A program made the position numbers and the translations under genes. From Pseudomonadota bacterium (GTDB taxonomy: Bacteria > Pseudomonadota > Alphaproteobacteria > UBA2136 > UBA6156), in assembly GCA_016125035.1 (NCBI GenBank), contig WGMN01000008.1, positions 39,750 through 103,749 of the forward strand: a DNA stretch of 64,000 bases. Direction: 5' to 3'. Below are positions 41,131 through 52,961 of the stretch, in pieces. The first letter of the stretch is position 1. Every line of letters begins with the position of its first letter. A model generated the notes under the pieces. That model was given only the letters and a program-made list of their open reading frames with translations. It was not told the origin of the DNA and made no database searches.

Positions 41131-41868
41131 TTACTCTCCGGCTGGGGCGGGCGGCACCGGCCCCAACTTGCCCTCAGTCGCCGCAATTGCCGCCTTCAGC
41201 ACTCCCGGCACATCCAGCTCACTGGCATCAATAACCACCGCATCAGGGCACTGGATGGTATTATCCACATCCCTCGCATCACGCACCCGCATCTCTTCTT
41301 CCACTTCGGGCAGGCTAATCTCCTTGCCGCGCGCGGTGTATTCCAGCCAGCGCCGCCGCGCCCGCACCAACGGGTTGGCGGTCAGGAATATCTTCACCTC
41401 CGCATCAGGCGCAATCCGCGCCCCTGTGTCGCGGCCATCAAAAATAACCCCCACCAGCGGCTTCCATGCCTTGCCGTAATTTACCTGAAAATCCAGCAAC
41501 GCCTGACGCACCTCCGGCTGGGTGGCCACCAGCGGCGCATTTTGCGAGATCAACGGCGTGCGTATCTCATCCGTCACTTCGCGCCCATGCACCCACACAC
41601 CAAACACGTTGTTGCCTTTGTGGTGGAAGTCAAACTCCAGCGCACGCGCAAGCCTCACCACCTGCTCACGGTCACGCACATCCACCCCCTGCTCCAGCAC
41701 CCACCAGGCCAGCGCACGATAAAGCGCGCCGGTGTCTAAAAATTTCAGCCTGTAGCGCCGCGCCAGCGCCATCGCCAAGGTGCCCTTGCCGCTGGCGTAA
41801 ACACCATCCACGGTCAACGCCACCCCGGCCAGGGGGTTGCGTGTCTTGTCAGCCGGGAATCCGCTCAT
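41131..41868 (-). CDS. cmk: cytidylate kinase
   Basis: VALTVDGVYASGKGTLAMALARRYRLKFLDTGALYRALAW...IFDGRDTGARIAPDAEVKIFLTA. Confidence 0.92.
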   Translation of the reverse strand: MSGFPADKTRNPLAGVALTVDGVYASGKGTLAMALARRYRLKFLDTGALYRALAWWVLEQGVDVRDREQVVRLARALEFDFHHKGNNVFGVWVHGREVTDEIRTPLISQNAPLVATQPEVRQALLDFQVNYGKAWKPLVGVIFDGRDTGARIAPDAEVKIFLTANPLVRARRRWLEYTARGKEISLPEVEEEMRVRDARDVDNTIQCPDAVVIDASELDVPGVLKAAIAATEGKLGPVPPAPAGE

Positions 41869-42388
41869 GCGGCGCCACTCTAGGGGCAGAACCCTTCATA
41901 CACAACCAGATAAACCCCAAAAAGCTCACTACGCTCAACAAAGTATCAAACGGCAACCCCTCCGCGCCCAACGCATCCACCACACCATAAACCGCGGTCA
42001 GGTTAAACAGCACCGTCAACACCACTTCCGGCCAACCTGTCCAGCCCATGTCGCGCAACCTCATACGGCACAGCGGCACCATCGCCAGCTGCAACAGGGC
42101 GTTCACCAGCCCTCCCCAGTCCACATGGTGCACCACCGGCGCCGCCGCGCCTCCCCCCACACCGTCCTGCAGCTGCTGTAACTGCTGCTGCAACGCACCC
42201 AGGTCTCCACCTCCGCCACCCAGGGCACTCTGCGCGGAATGCATGGCATCCATCAGCCCCATCACCGGCGCCAACCAGCCAGAGGCATTCTCCACCCCGC
42301 CCACAAAAAAGAAGATCATCCCCGGCACGCTGGCCACCGCCAGAAACACTCCAAACTCCACCCGCCCCATCCGCCGCCAGGGCGCCAA
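41849..42388 (-). CDS. DUF805-like membrane protein
   Basis: GRVEFGVFLAV...MVPLCRMRLRDMGWTGWPEVV. Confidence 0.7.
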   Translation of the reverse strand: MAPWRRMGRVEFGVFLAVASVPGMIFFFVGGVENASGWLAPVMGLMDAMHSAQSALGGGGGDLGALQQQLQQLQDGVGGGAAAPVVHHVDWGGLVNALLQLAMVPLCRMRLRDMGWTGWPEVVLTVLFNLTAVYGVVDALGAEGLPFDTLLSVVSFLGFIWLCMKGSAPRVAPHERIPG

Positions 42389-42414
42389 GTACCAGCTTAA
42401 AAGTTCCTGCGGGT

Positions 42415-42909
42415 TCAGTTCAGCCTCGGCTTTACCAGGTTGCCGTACACCAGTTGGTAGCCTTCCACCGCGGTGTCGGCCAGCACGCGCTTGCCCACCG
42501 TCTCGGCCAGCGCCGCCAACAAAATGCAGTCAGATACAAACGCATCACATTTTTGCTGGCCCTTGGGGTCCAGCGGCTGCCCATCAAGGGGGAACGGGTC
42601 CTGCGCGGTGGCATTGCAAATGCTCGCCCCCACGCGCTGGCGCTCGTCGGCGGGCATATGCGCAAAGTCGCGCACCAGCTTGCGCCATTCGGCTTCGGGC
42701 AGCGCCAGGGTCAGCGCGTGGCCTTCCACCACCAGTTTCATCTGCAAGGTTACCATGCGCACATCCAAAAGGGCCTTCCCGCCCTGATCTTCATGCGCCG
42801 CCATACGTGTTTCATTCATCATGGCGCAAACCGTAGCCGAGTCCGCGCACCCGGTGCCAGCCCCGCCGCCCAAAGCATTGGCAGCGCGGCTCATACAAGT
42901 GCTTACCAA
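42415..42909 (-). CDS. hypothetical protein (start uncertain)
   Basis: ORF between DUF805-like gene and array region; alternative starts near 42819-42822. Confidence 0.55.
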   Translation of the reverse strand: MVSTCMSRAANALGGGAGTGCADSATVCAMMNETRMAAHEDQGGKALLDVRMVTLQMKLVVEGHALTLALPEAEWRKLVRDFAHMPADERQRVGASICNATAQDPFPLDGQPLDPKGQQKCDAFVSDCILLAALAETVGKRVLADTAVEGYQLVYGNLVKPRLN

Positions 42910-42960
42910 CCCACCATGCGTGTCAAAGCGGGCACAGTTCTGCCCAAAGGCAGGGCAGGC

Positions 42961-43053
42961 AGAAGCTGGCGGAGGCTGTAAGAAGTTGAAAGAAGCTGAT
43001 AGCCACGACGCTCCGCGCCGAACATCTTTCAGCTTCTTACAGCTTCTACCAGC
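42961..43053. repeat. inverted pair of degenerate AGCTTCT/AGAAGCT-type arrays
   Basis: CAGAAGCTGGCGGAGGCTGTAAGAAGTTGAAAGAAGCTGATAG ... CTTTCAGCTTCTTACAGCTTCTACCAGCTCTG. Confidence 0.75.
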
Positions 43054-44128
43054 TCTGATTCAGCAGCCACGCCAGCACCACCACCTGCGGCACGGTCAGC
43101 AACGGCAGCAGCAACGGCACCTTCCACCCTCCGGTCATCTGGCGCAATACCAGCATGGCGGTGTAATTGGTGGCCACCCCGGCCATAAGGAATGCAAAGG
43201 CATTGCCCGGCGCATGCGCCTTGCTCACCAGGTCGGCCGCCACCGGGGTGGTGCCCTCCGAACATATCTCCATCACCGAGGCCAACAGCAGCGTCAGCAA
43301 CAACCCCATCGCGGTGGGCCCCAAGTACTCGCCGTACATGCCGCCATCGCCCATCACCGCACGCAACACTCCGGCCAGCAACACACCCACCAGCAGCCAG
43401 CGCACCACCATCTGCGATTCCTTCACCCCATCCACCACCACACCGCGCCAAAAGCCAACACCCAAATCCGCCTGGCGCAGCCCGCGCCGCACTTCCGCTG
43501 CCAGCTTAAAGCCTTTGGGCAAGGTCACTTTGTTGGGGTTGGCACCCACCCAACCCAACGCCACCATGGCGTCCAGCACACCCCCCGCCACCACCGCCAC
43601 AATCAGCGAAAGGCCAATAAACACCGCCGTCAACTTCCACCCCATCAACCCGATCATGATCAATGTCATGGAGAACGAATTCCACGGGCTGGCCAGCAAA
43701 AACGCAATCACCTGCCCGGCGCTGGCCCCGCGCTCATAAAGCTTGGCGGCGATCAGCAAAATGCCGTGGTTGCACAAATCCAGCAACACCCCGGCCCCGG
43801 TGGCACGCAATATCCCGCCCAGGGTTCCACCGCGGCCCAGCACCGCCATCATCATGTCGCGCGGCACACGGCCCATCAGGCCCACAAAAAAGGCCCCCAC
43901 CAACACGCCCCACCACATCGCGTTCATCATCTCAAAGCTGGTCTGCGCCATCGCCACCAACCAGCCGGGCCCACCCAGCCGCTGCCAGCCCATCACATAA
44001 AGGGCGCCCACCACCAGCACACCACCCCACATCAGCCAGTCAAAGCCGCCTCCGCTATGGCAATCGTGCCCCCCACCGTGGTGAGAAGCATGCTTGGCCC
44101 TCGTGTGTCCGCAACAATCTGCGCTCAT
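43046..44128 (-). CDS. permease (DUF318/ArsP, SO_0444 Cu/Zn efflux-like) with His/Cys-rich N-terminus
   Basis: MSADCCGHTRAKHASHHGGGHDCHSGGG then permease TM core with ATGAGVLLDLCNHG and SPWNSFSMTLIMIGLMG. Confidence 0.8.
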   Translation of the reverse strand: MSADCCGHTRAKHASHHGGGHDCHSGGGFDWLMWGGVLVVGALYVMGWQRLGGPGWLVAMAQTSFEMMNAMWWGVLVGAFFVGLMGRVPRDMMMAVLGRGGTLGGILRATGAGVLLDLCNHGILLIAAKLYERGASAGQVIAFLLASPWNSFSMTLIMIGLMGWKLTAVFIGLSLIVAVVAGGVLDAMVALGWVGANPNKVTLPKGFKLAAEVRRGLRQADLGVGFWRGVVVDGVKESQMVVRWLLVGVLLAGVLRAVMGDGGMYGEYLGPTAMGLLLTLLLASVMEICSEGTTPVAADLVSKAHAPGNAFAFLMAGVATNYTAMLVLRQMTGGWKVPLLLPLLTVPQVVVLAWLLNQSW

Positions 44129-44559
44129 GCCCCCAACACTACAGGGTAATCGCGCATATGCCAAACAGCCATAGCAACGGCGCCGGCAGCCTCCACCATC
44201 CGCCCCAACCCGCGCGCCACCTTTTCGTTGCGCACCAAGGTCAACACCGCCGAGCCCCCGCCGTAAATAATCCTCAAGCAGCCCAGCTGCACAGCGTCAT
44301 CCAGCGGGGTGGCAAAACCCAGCACGCGCATCGCCCCCCACAGCGACACAAAGCGCAAATGGCTGTAAGCGGCCAAAAACAGCCGCAAACCATCTTTTTC
44401 CAGCACCAGCGGATAATAAACCTCGCGCAACGCCTCCATCGCCTCGCGCTGCACACCTATAAGTTGAAGTTCCCGCCCCGCAAAGTCCTCCGGACGCGCA
44501 TCAAGCAGGGGGAAGAACACCTCCTTTTCCAGGTACTCCATAAGTGAAATACAGGTCAT
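44125..44559 (-). CDS. hypothetical protein translationally coupled to the permease
   Basis: 144-aa ORF, ATGA stop/start overlap with the permease. Confidence 0.65.
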   Translation of the reverse strand: MTCISLMEYLEKEVFFPLLDARPEDFAGRELQLIGVQREAMEALREVYYPLVLEKDGLRLFLAAYSHLRFVSLWGAMRVLGFATPLDDAVQLGCLRIIYGGGSAVLTLVRNEKVARGLGRMVEAAGAVAMAVWHMRDYPVVLGA

Positions 44560-44771
44560 TTTTTTTGCATCCGTTCTTATTGTAATAAGAACACCCTACC
44601 ACGGGAGTATTAATATACCAAGGTAAAACTTATATAAGTTTATGAATTATAAGCTTATTTTAGAATACGTCATACAATATGTATATAATATAAACCGCTA
44701 ACGATAATAGCACCCGTCCCTATCAAGCATATATAGTATCATTTTGTGGGGATAGTGCTACATTAGGTAGT
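44560..44771. promoter_or_regulatory. AT-rich divergent intergenic region with several perfect palindromes
   Basis: GTTCTTATTGTAATAAGAAC (44573-44592), AAACTTATATAAGTTT (44626-44641), ATAAGCTTAT (44649-44658), TATAAT (44684-44689). Confidence 0.75.
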
Positions 44772-45212
44772 ATGCACACTCTGCTAGAACCCGGCGAAAA
44801 GGGCTTTCTCCTCACCGATATCGGGCGGCTTATCTATAAGGTATTCGAGCGCAAAGCCTGCCTGCTCGGCTACACACGGCCGCAATGGCACATCCTGGCC
44901 TACCTGTCGCAAACACCGGGGCTCACCCAGGTGGCGCTGGCACAGCTGATGGAGATCGAGCCCATCACTCTCTCGCGCCACCTCGACCGCATGGAGGGCG
45001 AGGGCCTGCTCGAGCGCCGCGGCGACCCTAACGACCGCCGGGTCAAGCGCCTCTTCCTCACCAGCAACGCCGCTCCCCAGCTCACGCAGATCCAGGCCGT
45101 GCGCGACGAAGTCCTGGCGCTGATGTTCCATGGCGTCCCCGCCACCAGCGAATCAGCCTTCAAAAACACGCTGGAATCCATCCGCAAAAACCTGGTCGAC
45201 CAAGCCAAATAA
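44772..45212 (+). CDS. MarR family transcriptional regulator
   Basis: YTRPQWHILAYLSQTPGLTQVALAQLMEIEPITLSRHLDRMEGEGLLERRGDPNDRRVKRLFLT. Confidence 0.95.
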   Translation: MHTLLEPGEKGFLLTDIGRLIYKVFERKACLLGYTRPQWHILAYLSQTPGLTQVALAQLMEIEPITLSRHLDRMEGEGLLERRGDPNDRRVKRLFLTSNAAPQLTQIQAVRDEVLALMFHGVPATSESAFKNTLESIRKNLVDQAK

Positions 45213-45299
45213 CCACCAGGCCATAGGCCCAGACCTCTGGCTTAAAAAAACAAAAATCCCGCATCACGCGGGTTAATCAGCTTAAACAACAAAGCCCTC

Positions 45300-45370
45300 A
45301 AAATTCGCTGGGCCGAGCATCGCGCGTGTACTTCTATCAGTACACGCGGAGCGCAAGACCGAGAAAAAAC
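45300..45370. repeat. long-hairpin element, copy B1 (shortened)
   Basis: AAAATTCGCTGGGCCGAGCATCGCGCGTGTACTTCTATCAGTACACGCGGAGCGCAAGACCGAGAAAAAAC. Confidence 0.85.
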
Positions 45371-45419
45371 AAAAACCAAAAAAAGCGGAAAAACCGCCCA
45401 CCCTCACGCCAAAGCACAT

Positions 45420-45547
45420 AAAATTCGCTGGGCCGCGTGGATTTTTGGTTTTCTCCGAGAGGCTGAGCACCGCAAATGTACTTCTATCAGTACACGCGGA
45501 GCGCAAGACCGAGGAAAAATCAAAAAGCCGCCGGGCCAGTAGAATTT

Positions 45548-45548
<1 letters not shown>
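45420..45548. repeat. long-hairpin element, copy B2 (full), abutting tRNA-Ala
   Basis: AAAATTCGCTGGGCCG...GAGCACCGCAAATGTACTTCTATCAGTACACGCGGAGCGCAAGACCGAG...CGGGCCAGTAGAATTTT. Confidence 0.9.
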
Positions 45549-45623
<75 letters not shown>

Positions 45624-45671
45624 ACAACCCGGCCTGTTTAAGGGCAGCCGGGGCTCTTGTCAACGCCCAGT

Positions 45672-48251
45672 TTAATGGCGCTTGGCCTTTTCCACCGTAA
45701 TCCCCCCCTTGTCGGCACTCACCAGCACCAAATCCCCTGCCTTCACCGTGCCGCCCAGCAGCATCTGCGCCAGCCTGTTCTGCACTTCGGTCTGGATAAC
45801 CCGCTTCAGCGGCCGCGCCCCATAAACCGGGTCATAGCCCCGCTCACCCAGCCAGTCTGCGGCCTTGTCGTCCACCCCCAGGGCAATCTGCTGGCCGGCC
45901 ACCAGGTCTTCCAGGCGCTTGATCTGGTTCTTCACAATGCCGCGCATCACACCCTTGTCCAGGCGGTTGAACAGCACAATATCGTCCAGCCTGTTCAAAA
46001 ACTCCGGCCGGAAGGCCCTGCGCACCACCTCCATCACCGCGTTTCTGGCCTTCTCTGCGGGCTGGCCGTCCTTCAACGCCGCCAGCGCCTCGCTGCCCAG
46101 GTTGCTGGTGAGGATGATCACGGTATTGGTAAAATCCACCGTCCGCCCCTGCCCGTCGGTCAAGCGCCCGTCGTCCAATACCTGCAAGAGGATGTTGAAC
46201 ACATCCGGGTGCGCCTTCTCCACCTCATCAAACAGCACCACGCTGTAGGGCCTGCGCCGCACGTCCTCGGTAAGCACGCCACCCTGCTCGTAGCCCACGT
46301 AGCCCGGGGGCGCCCCCACCAGCCTGCTCACCGCATGCTTTTCCATGTACTCGCTCATATCAATGCGCAGCAACGCCTTGTCGTCATCGAACAGGTAGTT
46401 GGCCAGCGCCTTCGCCAACTCGGTCTTACCCACGCCGGTGGGCCCGAGGAACAGGAACGAACCAATCGGCCGCTGCGGGTCCTGCAACCCGGCGCGCGCG
46501 CGCTGCACCGCCTCGGCCACGGTCTTCACCGCAGCTTCCTGCCCGATCACCCGCGCGGCCAGAATCTCCGGCAGCTTCAGCAATTTCTCGCGCTCGGTGG
46601 AAAGCATCTTTTCCACCGGTATCCCCGTCCACATCGCCACCACCCGCGCAATGTCGTCTGCGGTCACCACCTCTTTCAGCACACCCGTGTCCTGGCCCTG
46701 GCTGGCCTCAATTTTCTTCTCCAACTCGGGGATCTTCCCATAGGTCAGCTCCGCCACCTTGGCCAAGTCGCCCGCGCGCGCCGCCTGGTCTTTCTCCACC
46801 CGCGCCTGCTCCAAGGTTTCCTTCAAGGCCTTGGCGCCCTGCACCAGGCGCTGCGCCTCCTGCCACTGCTTGGTCAGCTTGTCGCTGTCCTTTTGCAGCA
46901 CACCCACCTCTTTTTCCAAGTCCTTCAAACGCTGCTTGCTCGGTGCATCGCTCTCTTTCTGCAGCGCCTCGCGCTCGATCTTCAGCTGCAGCAATTTGCG
47001 GTCCACCTCGTCCAGCGCCTTGGGCTTACTGTCAATTTCCATCCGTATCTGCGCGGCGGCCTCATCCACCAAATCAATCGCCTTGTCCGGCAAAAAGCGG
47101 TCAGCGATGTAACGCTTGCTCAGGTTGGCCGCGGCCACCAGCGCACCGTCGGCAATGCGCACCCCATGGTGCACCTCATAGCGTTCCTTCAACCCGCGCA
47201 GAATGGAAATGGTCTCGCCCACGGTGGGCTCTGCCACAAACACACTCTGGAAGCGCCGCGCCAGCGCCGGGTCTTTCTCAATATGCTGGCGGTACTCATC
47301 CAGCGTGGTGGCACCCACGCAGTGCAGCTCACCGCGCGCCAGCGCGGGCTTGAGCAAATTGCTGGCGTCCATCGCGCCCTCACCGCCGCCCCCGGCCCCC
47401 ACCAGCGTGTGCAATTCGTCAATGAACAGAATCACCCCGCCGCCCAGGCCCTCGATCTCCTTCAAAATGCCCTTCAAGCGCTCTTCAAACTCACCGCGGA
47501 ACTTGGTCCCCGCCACCAGCGCGCCTAAATCGAGCGAGAGCACACGCTTGCTCTTCAGCCCTTCCGGCACATCCTCGGCCACAATGCGCTGCGCCAGGCC
47601 CTCCACAATCGCCGTCTTGCCCACCCCGGCCTCCCCGATCAGCACCGGGTTGTTCTTGGTGCGGCGGCTCAGCACCTGAATGGTGCGGCGTATCTCCTCT
47701 TCCCGCCCGATCACCGGGTCCAGCTTGCCATTGCGCGCCAGCTCGGTCAGGTCGCGGGTGTACTTGCCCAGCGCGCCCTGCGCCTCTTCCGCGCCCTGGC
47801 TCTGCGCGGTCTGGCCGCCGCGCTGCTTTTCAATCTCGGCCTTCAGCGCCGGCAACTTCACCCCGGCGTCCTTCAGCACCGTCGCCGCCTCACCCCCCTC
47901 TTTGGCGAGTGTCAGCAGCAACCCGTCCGCGGCCACAAACCTGTCCCCCAGCTCCTTGGCGGTATCTTCGGCCTTGGCCAGCACCCGCGCCAGGTCCTGG
48001 CTCAACCCCACCTGCACACCTTCGCCGCTCACCTGCGCCAGCTTGCCCAGCCGCCGCCGCGTTTCGCCTTCCATTTTCCCCATATCGCCGCCGGCGGCAG
48101 CCAACAGCCGCCCGCCGTAGCCCTCGCCGTCGTTCAAATAGGCCGCCAGCAGGTGCAGCCCGCCAATCTGGCCGTGGCCCTCACGCAGCGCCAAACCCTG
48201 GGCCTCGCCCAGCAGTCTCAATACTTTTTCGGTCAGTTTTTCCGGGTTCAT
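45672..48251 (-). CDS. clpB: ATP-dependent chaperone ClpB
   Basis: [33 protein letters not shown]; middle coiled-coil region. Confidence 0.98.
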   Translation of the reverse strand: MNPEKLTEKVLRLLGEAQGLALREGHGQIGGLHLLAAYLNDGEGYGGRLLAAAGGDMGKMEGETRRRLGKLAQVSGEGVQVGLSQDLARVLAKAEDTAKELGDRFVAADGLLLTLAKEGGEAATVLKDAGVKLPALKAEIEKQRGGQTAQSQGAEEAQGALGKYTRDLTELARNGKLDPVIGREEEIRRTIQVLSRRTKNNPVLIGEAGVGKTAIVEGLAQRIVAEDVPEGLKSKRVLSLDLGALVAGTKFRGEFEERLKGILKEIEGLGGGVILFIDELHTLVGAGGGGEGAMDASNLLKPALARGELHCVGATTLDEYRQHIEKDPALARRFQSVFVAEPTVGETISILRGLKERYEVHHGVRIADGALVAAANLSKRYIADRFLPDKAIDLVDEAAAQIRMEIDSKPKALDEVDRKLLQLKIEREALQKESDAPSKQRLKDLEKEVGVLQKDSDKLTKQWQEAQRLVQGAKALKETLEQARVEKDQAARAGDLAKVAELTYGKIPELEKKIEASQGQDTGVLKEVVTADDIARVVAMWTGIPVEKMLSTEREKLLKLPEILAARVIGQEAAVKTVAEAVQRARAGLQDPQRPIGSFLFLGPTGVGKTELAKALANYLFDDDKALLRIDMSEYMEKHAVSRLVGAPPGYVGYEQGGVLTEDVRRRPYSVVLFDEVEKAHPDVFNILLQVLDDGRLTDGQGRTVDFTNTVIILTSNLGSEALAALKDGQPAEKARNAVMEVVRRAFRPEFLNRLDDIVLFNRLDKGVMRGIVKNQIKRLEDLVAGQQIALGVDDKAADWLGERGYDPVYGARPLKRVIQTEVQNRLAQMLLGGTVKAGDLVLVSADKGGITVEKAKRH

Positions 48252-48481
48252 TGCCTGTTCTCCCTTGCTGCCTCAGTAAAGCGCATTAGCACTCACACGT
48301 CAAGAGTGATAGAGCTAGCTAAGTCATTGAACAATAATGTTCATAATTACAACACCCCCTGCTCCAACCCTTCCCCTGGCCACATCTTGCCTTGTCAGTC
48401 CGGCTCGCAAACCCCACCATATATTTAAGCCAACCCCCGTAAGGGCAACCGCCCCCAAGGGATATTGCAAGGAGGGCGAGC

Positions 48482-48583
48482 ATGAATCAGCACACAACGA
48501 AAGGAGGTGGTCCAATGTCTAGCATCACAAATGAGGGTATCTCAAGGCAGACGGTCACTTCCGACGGAGCTCACGTTCGTTAG
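48482..48583 (+). CDS. putative micropeptide (33 aa, or 22 aa from internal ATG 48515)
   Basis: MNQHTTKGGGPMSSITNEGISRQTVTSDGAHVR*; AAAGGAGGTGGTCC upstream of internal ATG resembles an extended Shine-Dalgarno; terminator follows. Confidence 0.55.
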   Translation: MNQHTTKGGGPMSSITNEGISRQTVTSDGAHVR

Positions 48584-48627
48584 GTAAGCTCCGGCAAGGT
48601 CACTTCTGCCTTGCCTCAGAGATGCGG

Positions 48628-48659
48628 GGGCCCCGGCCGAGCGCCGGGGCCCTTTCTCG
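48628..48659 (+). terminator. rho-independent terminator
   Basis: GGGGCCCCGGCCGAGCGCCGGGGCCCTTTCT. Confidence 0.85.
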
Positions 48660-48725
48660 TTCCGCACTTGTTTCGCTCCCACCTTCTGGTATACAGTAAA
48701 TCAAGCCTCACGGGAGACATCTGCC

Positions 48726-49181
48726 ATGATATCCGTCACCACAGTCATTATCCTCAATAGCGCGATCATGCTGGCTCTGCTGGCCAAACACTATATCGCC
48801 GACATTCCGCTGCAAACGCTGTGGATGGCCCTCAACAAGGGCAACATCCGGCACCCTGGCGGCTATGTCCATGCTGGCATCCACGCGGCGGGCACCTTGC
48901 TGGCCCTGCTGCCCTTCCTCTTCTGGCTGGGCAAAGGCATGCTACCACTGGTCATCACCTGCACTCTGGCCGACCTGGTCATCCACTACCTCATCGACTA
49001 CACCAAGATGAACATCGACAGGCACTTCAAGTGGTCGCACCTGGTGTACGAGCAAGACGTGCTCAAGGGCCGTATGGTCACTAGCAACACCTACTACTGG
49101 TCCCTGGTGGGCGACCAAATTGCCCACGTCATCACCTACGTCGGCATCACCGACTTCCTGCTCATCCGGGCAGTCGGCTAA
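48726..49181 (+). CDS. DUF3307-like membrane protein
   Basis: LLAKHYIADIPLQT...GGYVHAGIHAAGTLLALL...DLVIHYLIDYTKMNIDRHFKWSHLVYEQDVL. Confidence 0.75.
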   Translation: MISVTTVIILNSAIMLALLAKHYIADIPLQTLWMALNKGNIRHPGGYVHAGIHAAGTLLALLPFLFWLGKGMLPLVITCTLADLVIHYLIDYTKMNIDRHFKWSHLVYEQDVLKGRMVTSNTYYWSLVGDQIAHVITYVGITDFLLIRAVG

Positions 49182-49257
49182 AAGCCCCATAACCGCGAAA
49201 AGAACCCCGGCGTCAAAACCGGGGCTCTTTCTCGTTTTCCTGTCCACTTCAACGGGC

Positions 49258-49551
49258 TTAAGTGAATTCATCAATGCTGATATAGTTGAAGGGCGGCGCC
49301 GAATCGATGTTTAAGGCCGTCACCTTAAATTCCGCCTCGTGCTCCATCTCGTCGTTGAGAAGCTCGATACGGAACCTGGCGTCAAGCAGCTTAAGGAAAA
49401 GGCCCTTCAGCTCCGGGTCCTCCGCCAGGTTAATGTTGCTTTCCCCGCTGCGGTCAAACCCCGACGACCCGTGCTGTTCTGCGAGCAATCGCTCGATCTC
49501 CCTCATCAAGTTTTCCCTCAAACGGGCATTGCCAAACGTTTCGGTCGTCAT
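49258..49551 (-). CDS. hypothetical protein
   Basis: MTTETFGNARLRENLMREIERLLAEQHGSSGF...NYISIDEFT; start chosen internal to a longer ORF. Confidence 0.6.
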   Translation of the reverse strand: MTTETFGNARLRENLMREIERLLAEQHGSSGFDRSGESNINLAEDPELKGLFLKLLDARFRIELLNDEMEHEAEFKVTALNIDSAPPFNYISIDEFT

Positions 49552-49603
49552 CACCCCACTCCGGTGTTGTGTACGGTGCCCCTTTATCGCATATTGCAAA
49601 CCC

Positions 49604-49825
49604 ATGGCCCAGCACAAACCCCAAAACCCCACCAAGCCCTGCAAATACTGCGGCGAGCCCATCGCCTGGTCGCGCAACCTCGCGCCCATTTGGGATGGCG
49701 TGATGTTCTGCGACAACGCCTGCAAACGCCGCTATAACCGCGAGAACCCGCCCGAAGCGCCAGAAGGCTTCAACCTCAAAGGCCCGGCCGGCCAAAAAAA
49801 GCGCCGCCGCCTCGCCGCCTCCTAG
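49604..49825 (+). CDS. small putative zinc-binding protein (73 aa)
   Basis: KPCKYCGEPIAWSRNLAPIWDGVMFCDNACKRRYNRENPP. Confidence 0.75.
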   Translation: MAQHKPQNPTKPCKYCGEPIAWSRNLAPIWDGVMFCDNACKRRYNRENPPEAPEGFNLKGPAGQKKRRRLAAS

Positions 49826-49880
49826 GGCGCGGAAGGGTTTGGCTTGCCAAACCAAGCCCTTAAGGCTAATTTTCCCGCCC

Positions 49881-51756
<1,876 letters not shown>

Positions 51757-51776
<20 letters not shown>

Positions 51777-52071
51777 CCCGGCCGAAGGCCGTCATTGCGA
51801 GCGCAGCGCGCCAATCCCTGCCACCATCGAGCAACGCCTCGCTGCCATCGAATCCCGCAACGCCCGCGTGGAAAGCAACAAGGCGTGGGAGACCTCTCTC
51901 ACCCGGCGCCTCACCGTCAGCGCCATCACCTACGCCACCGCGTCCGCCGTGCTCTACACCCTGCTGGTGCCGGATTGGTACCTCGGCAGTATCATCCCCG
52001 TCTGCGGCTACTGGCTCTCCACCCTCTCGCTGCCCATCCTCCGCCGCTGGTGGGAATCCTCATGGCGTTAA
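51757..52071 (+). CDS. small 2-TM membrane protein
   Basis: TIEQRLAAIESRNARVESNKAWETSLTRRLTVSAITYATASAVLYTLLV...; overlaps end of metG. Confidence 0.7.
51780..51817. repeat. GTCATTGCGAGCG-type palindromic repeat inside a CDS
   Basis: GGCCGAAGGCCGTCATTGCGAGCGCAGCGCGCCAATCC. Confidence 0.75.
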
Positions 52072-52811
52072 CCTGGCGTCCCCACCTCGCCCAGGCCGCC
52101 TTCCCGCTCACCAACGCGGTTCTCCTCACTATCTTCGCCCTCGCCGCACCCTCTCTCGGCATCCCGGAACTCGCCGAACTCACCACCACCGCACAAACCT
52201 GGTTCGCGCACTACGGCTTTCCCATCCTCTTCATTAGCGCGTTCTTGGAAGCGCTGTACATGGTCAACTTTTACTTTCCCGGCTCGCTCATCATCGTGCT
52301 CGCCGTCCTGCTCTCCCCCAAAACCTTCTCCGCGCTGGCGCTGGTCACCGCCATCTGCTGGCTCGCCTTCATGGCGGCCAACCTGGTCAACTATGCGCTC
52401 GGCCGCTACGGCTTTTACCGGCTGTTCAACTTCTTGGGCGCGGAAGACATGCTCCGCCGCACCTCCAAATTCCTCGCCCGCTACGGCCACCTCACAACGT
52501 TCCTCGCCGCCTTCCACCCCAACTGGCTGGCGCTGGTAATGGTCTGCTACGGCATGAGCCGTTTCCCGCCCACCCGCGCCTTCCTCTACGCCGGGCTGTC
52601 CATGGCCGTCACCGGCCCCATCCTCACCACACTGGTGGCCACCACCACCTTGTTTACGCAGCACGGCGGCGGCCTGTTCATCACCCTCATCGCACTCTTC
52701 TACCTCTGGGCAGCGGCAGAGGTCGCAGCCTCCATCTGGCGTTCCCGCACAAAAAGAATGAGGGTACCACCAACCAGAAAATCCAGCGGGGGGATGCAAG
52801 GGGGTCGGTAG
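52062..52811 (+). CDS. DedA family membrane protein
   Basis: FLEALYMVNFYFPGSLIIVLAVLL...ANLVNYALGRYGFYRLFNFLG...FLARYGHLTTFLAAFHPN. Confidence 0.85.
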   Translation: MALTWRPHLAQAAFPLTNAVLLTIFALAAPSLGIPELAELTTTAQTWFAHYGFPILFISAFLEALYMVNFYFPGSLIIVLAVLLSPKTFSALALVTAICWLAFMAANLVNYALGRYGFYRLFNFLGAEDMLRRTSKFLARYGHLTTFLAAFHPNWLALVMVCYGMSRFPPTRAFLYAGLSMAVTGPILTTLVATTTLFTQHGGGLFITLIALFYLWAAAEVAASIWRSRTKRMRVPPTRKSSGGMQGGR

Positions 52812-52821
52812 ACCCCTTTGA

Positions 52822-52895
52822 GGCCGAAGGCCGTCATTCCACCCCCCATGCTCCAGCAGGCGAGGCTCTTCCGCGTTGCCATGGGGGGTAGGAAT
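52822..52895. repeat. palindromic element 1 of intergenic cluster
   Basis: GGCCGAAGGCCGTCATTCCACCCCCCATG...CATGGGGGGTAGGAAT. Confidence 0.8.
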
Positions 52896-52961
52896 CCACG
52901 GGGGGCAACACCCATGATGAGGCCTCACCACTGCAAATTTCGGCCTCCGGCTGCGGGAGCT

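Noticed and set aside
45657-47528. 623-aa forward ORF opposite clpB
   Set aside because: Antisense shadow of clpB codon bias; no recognisable domain.
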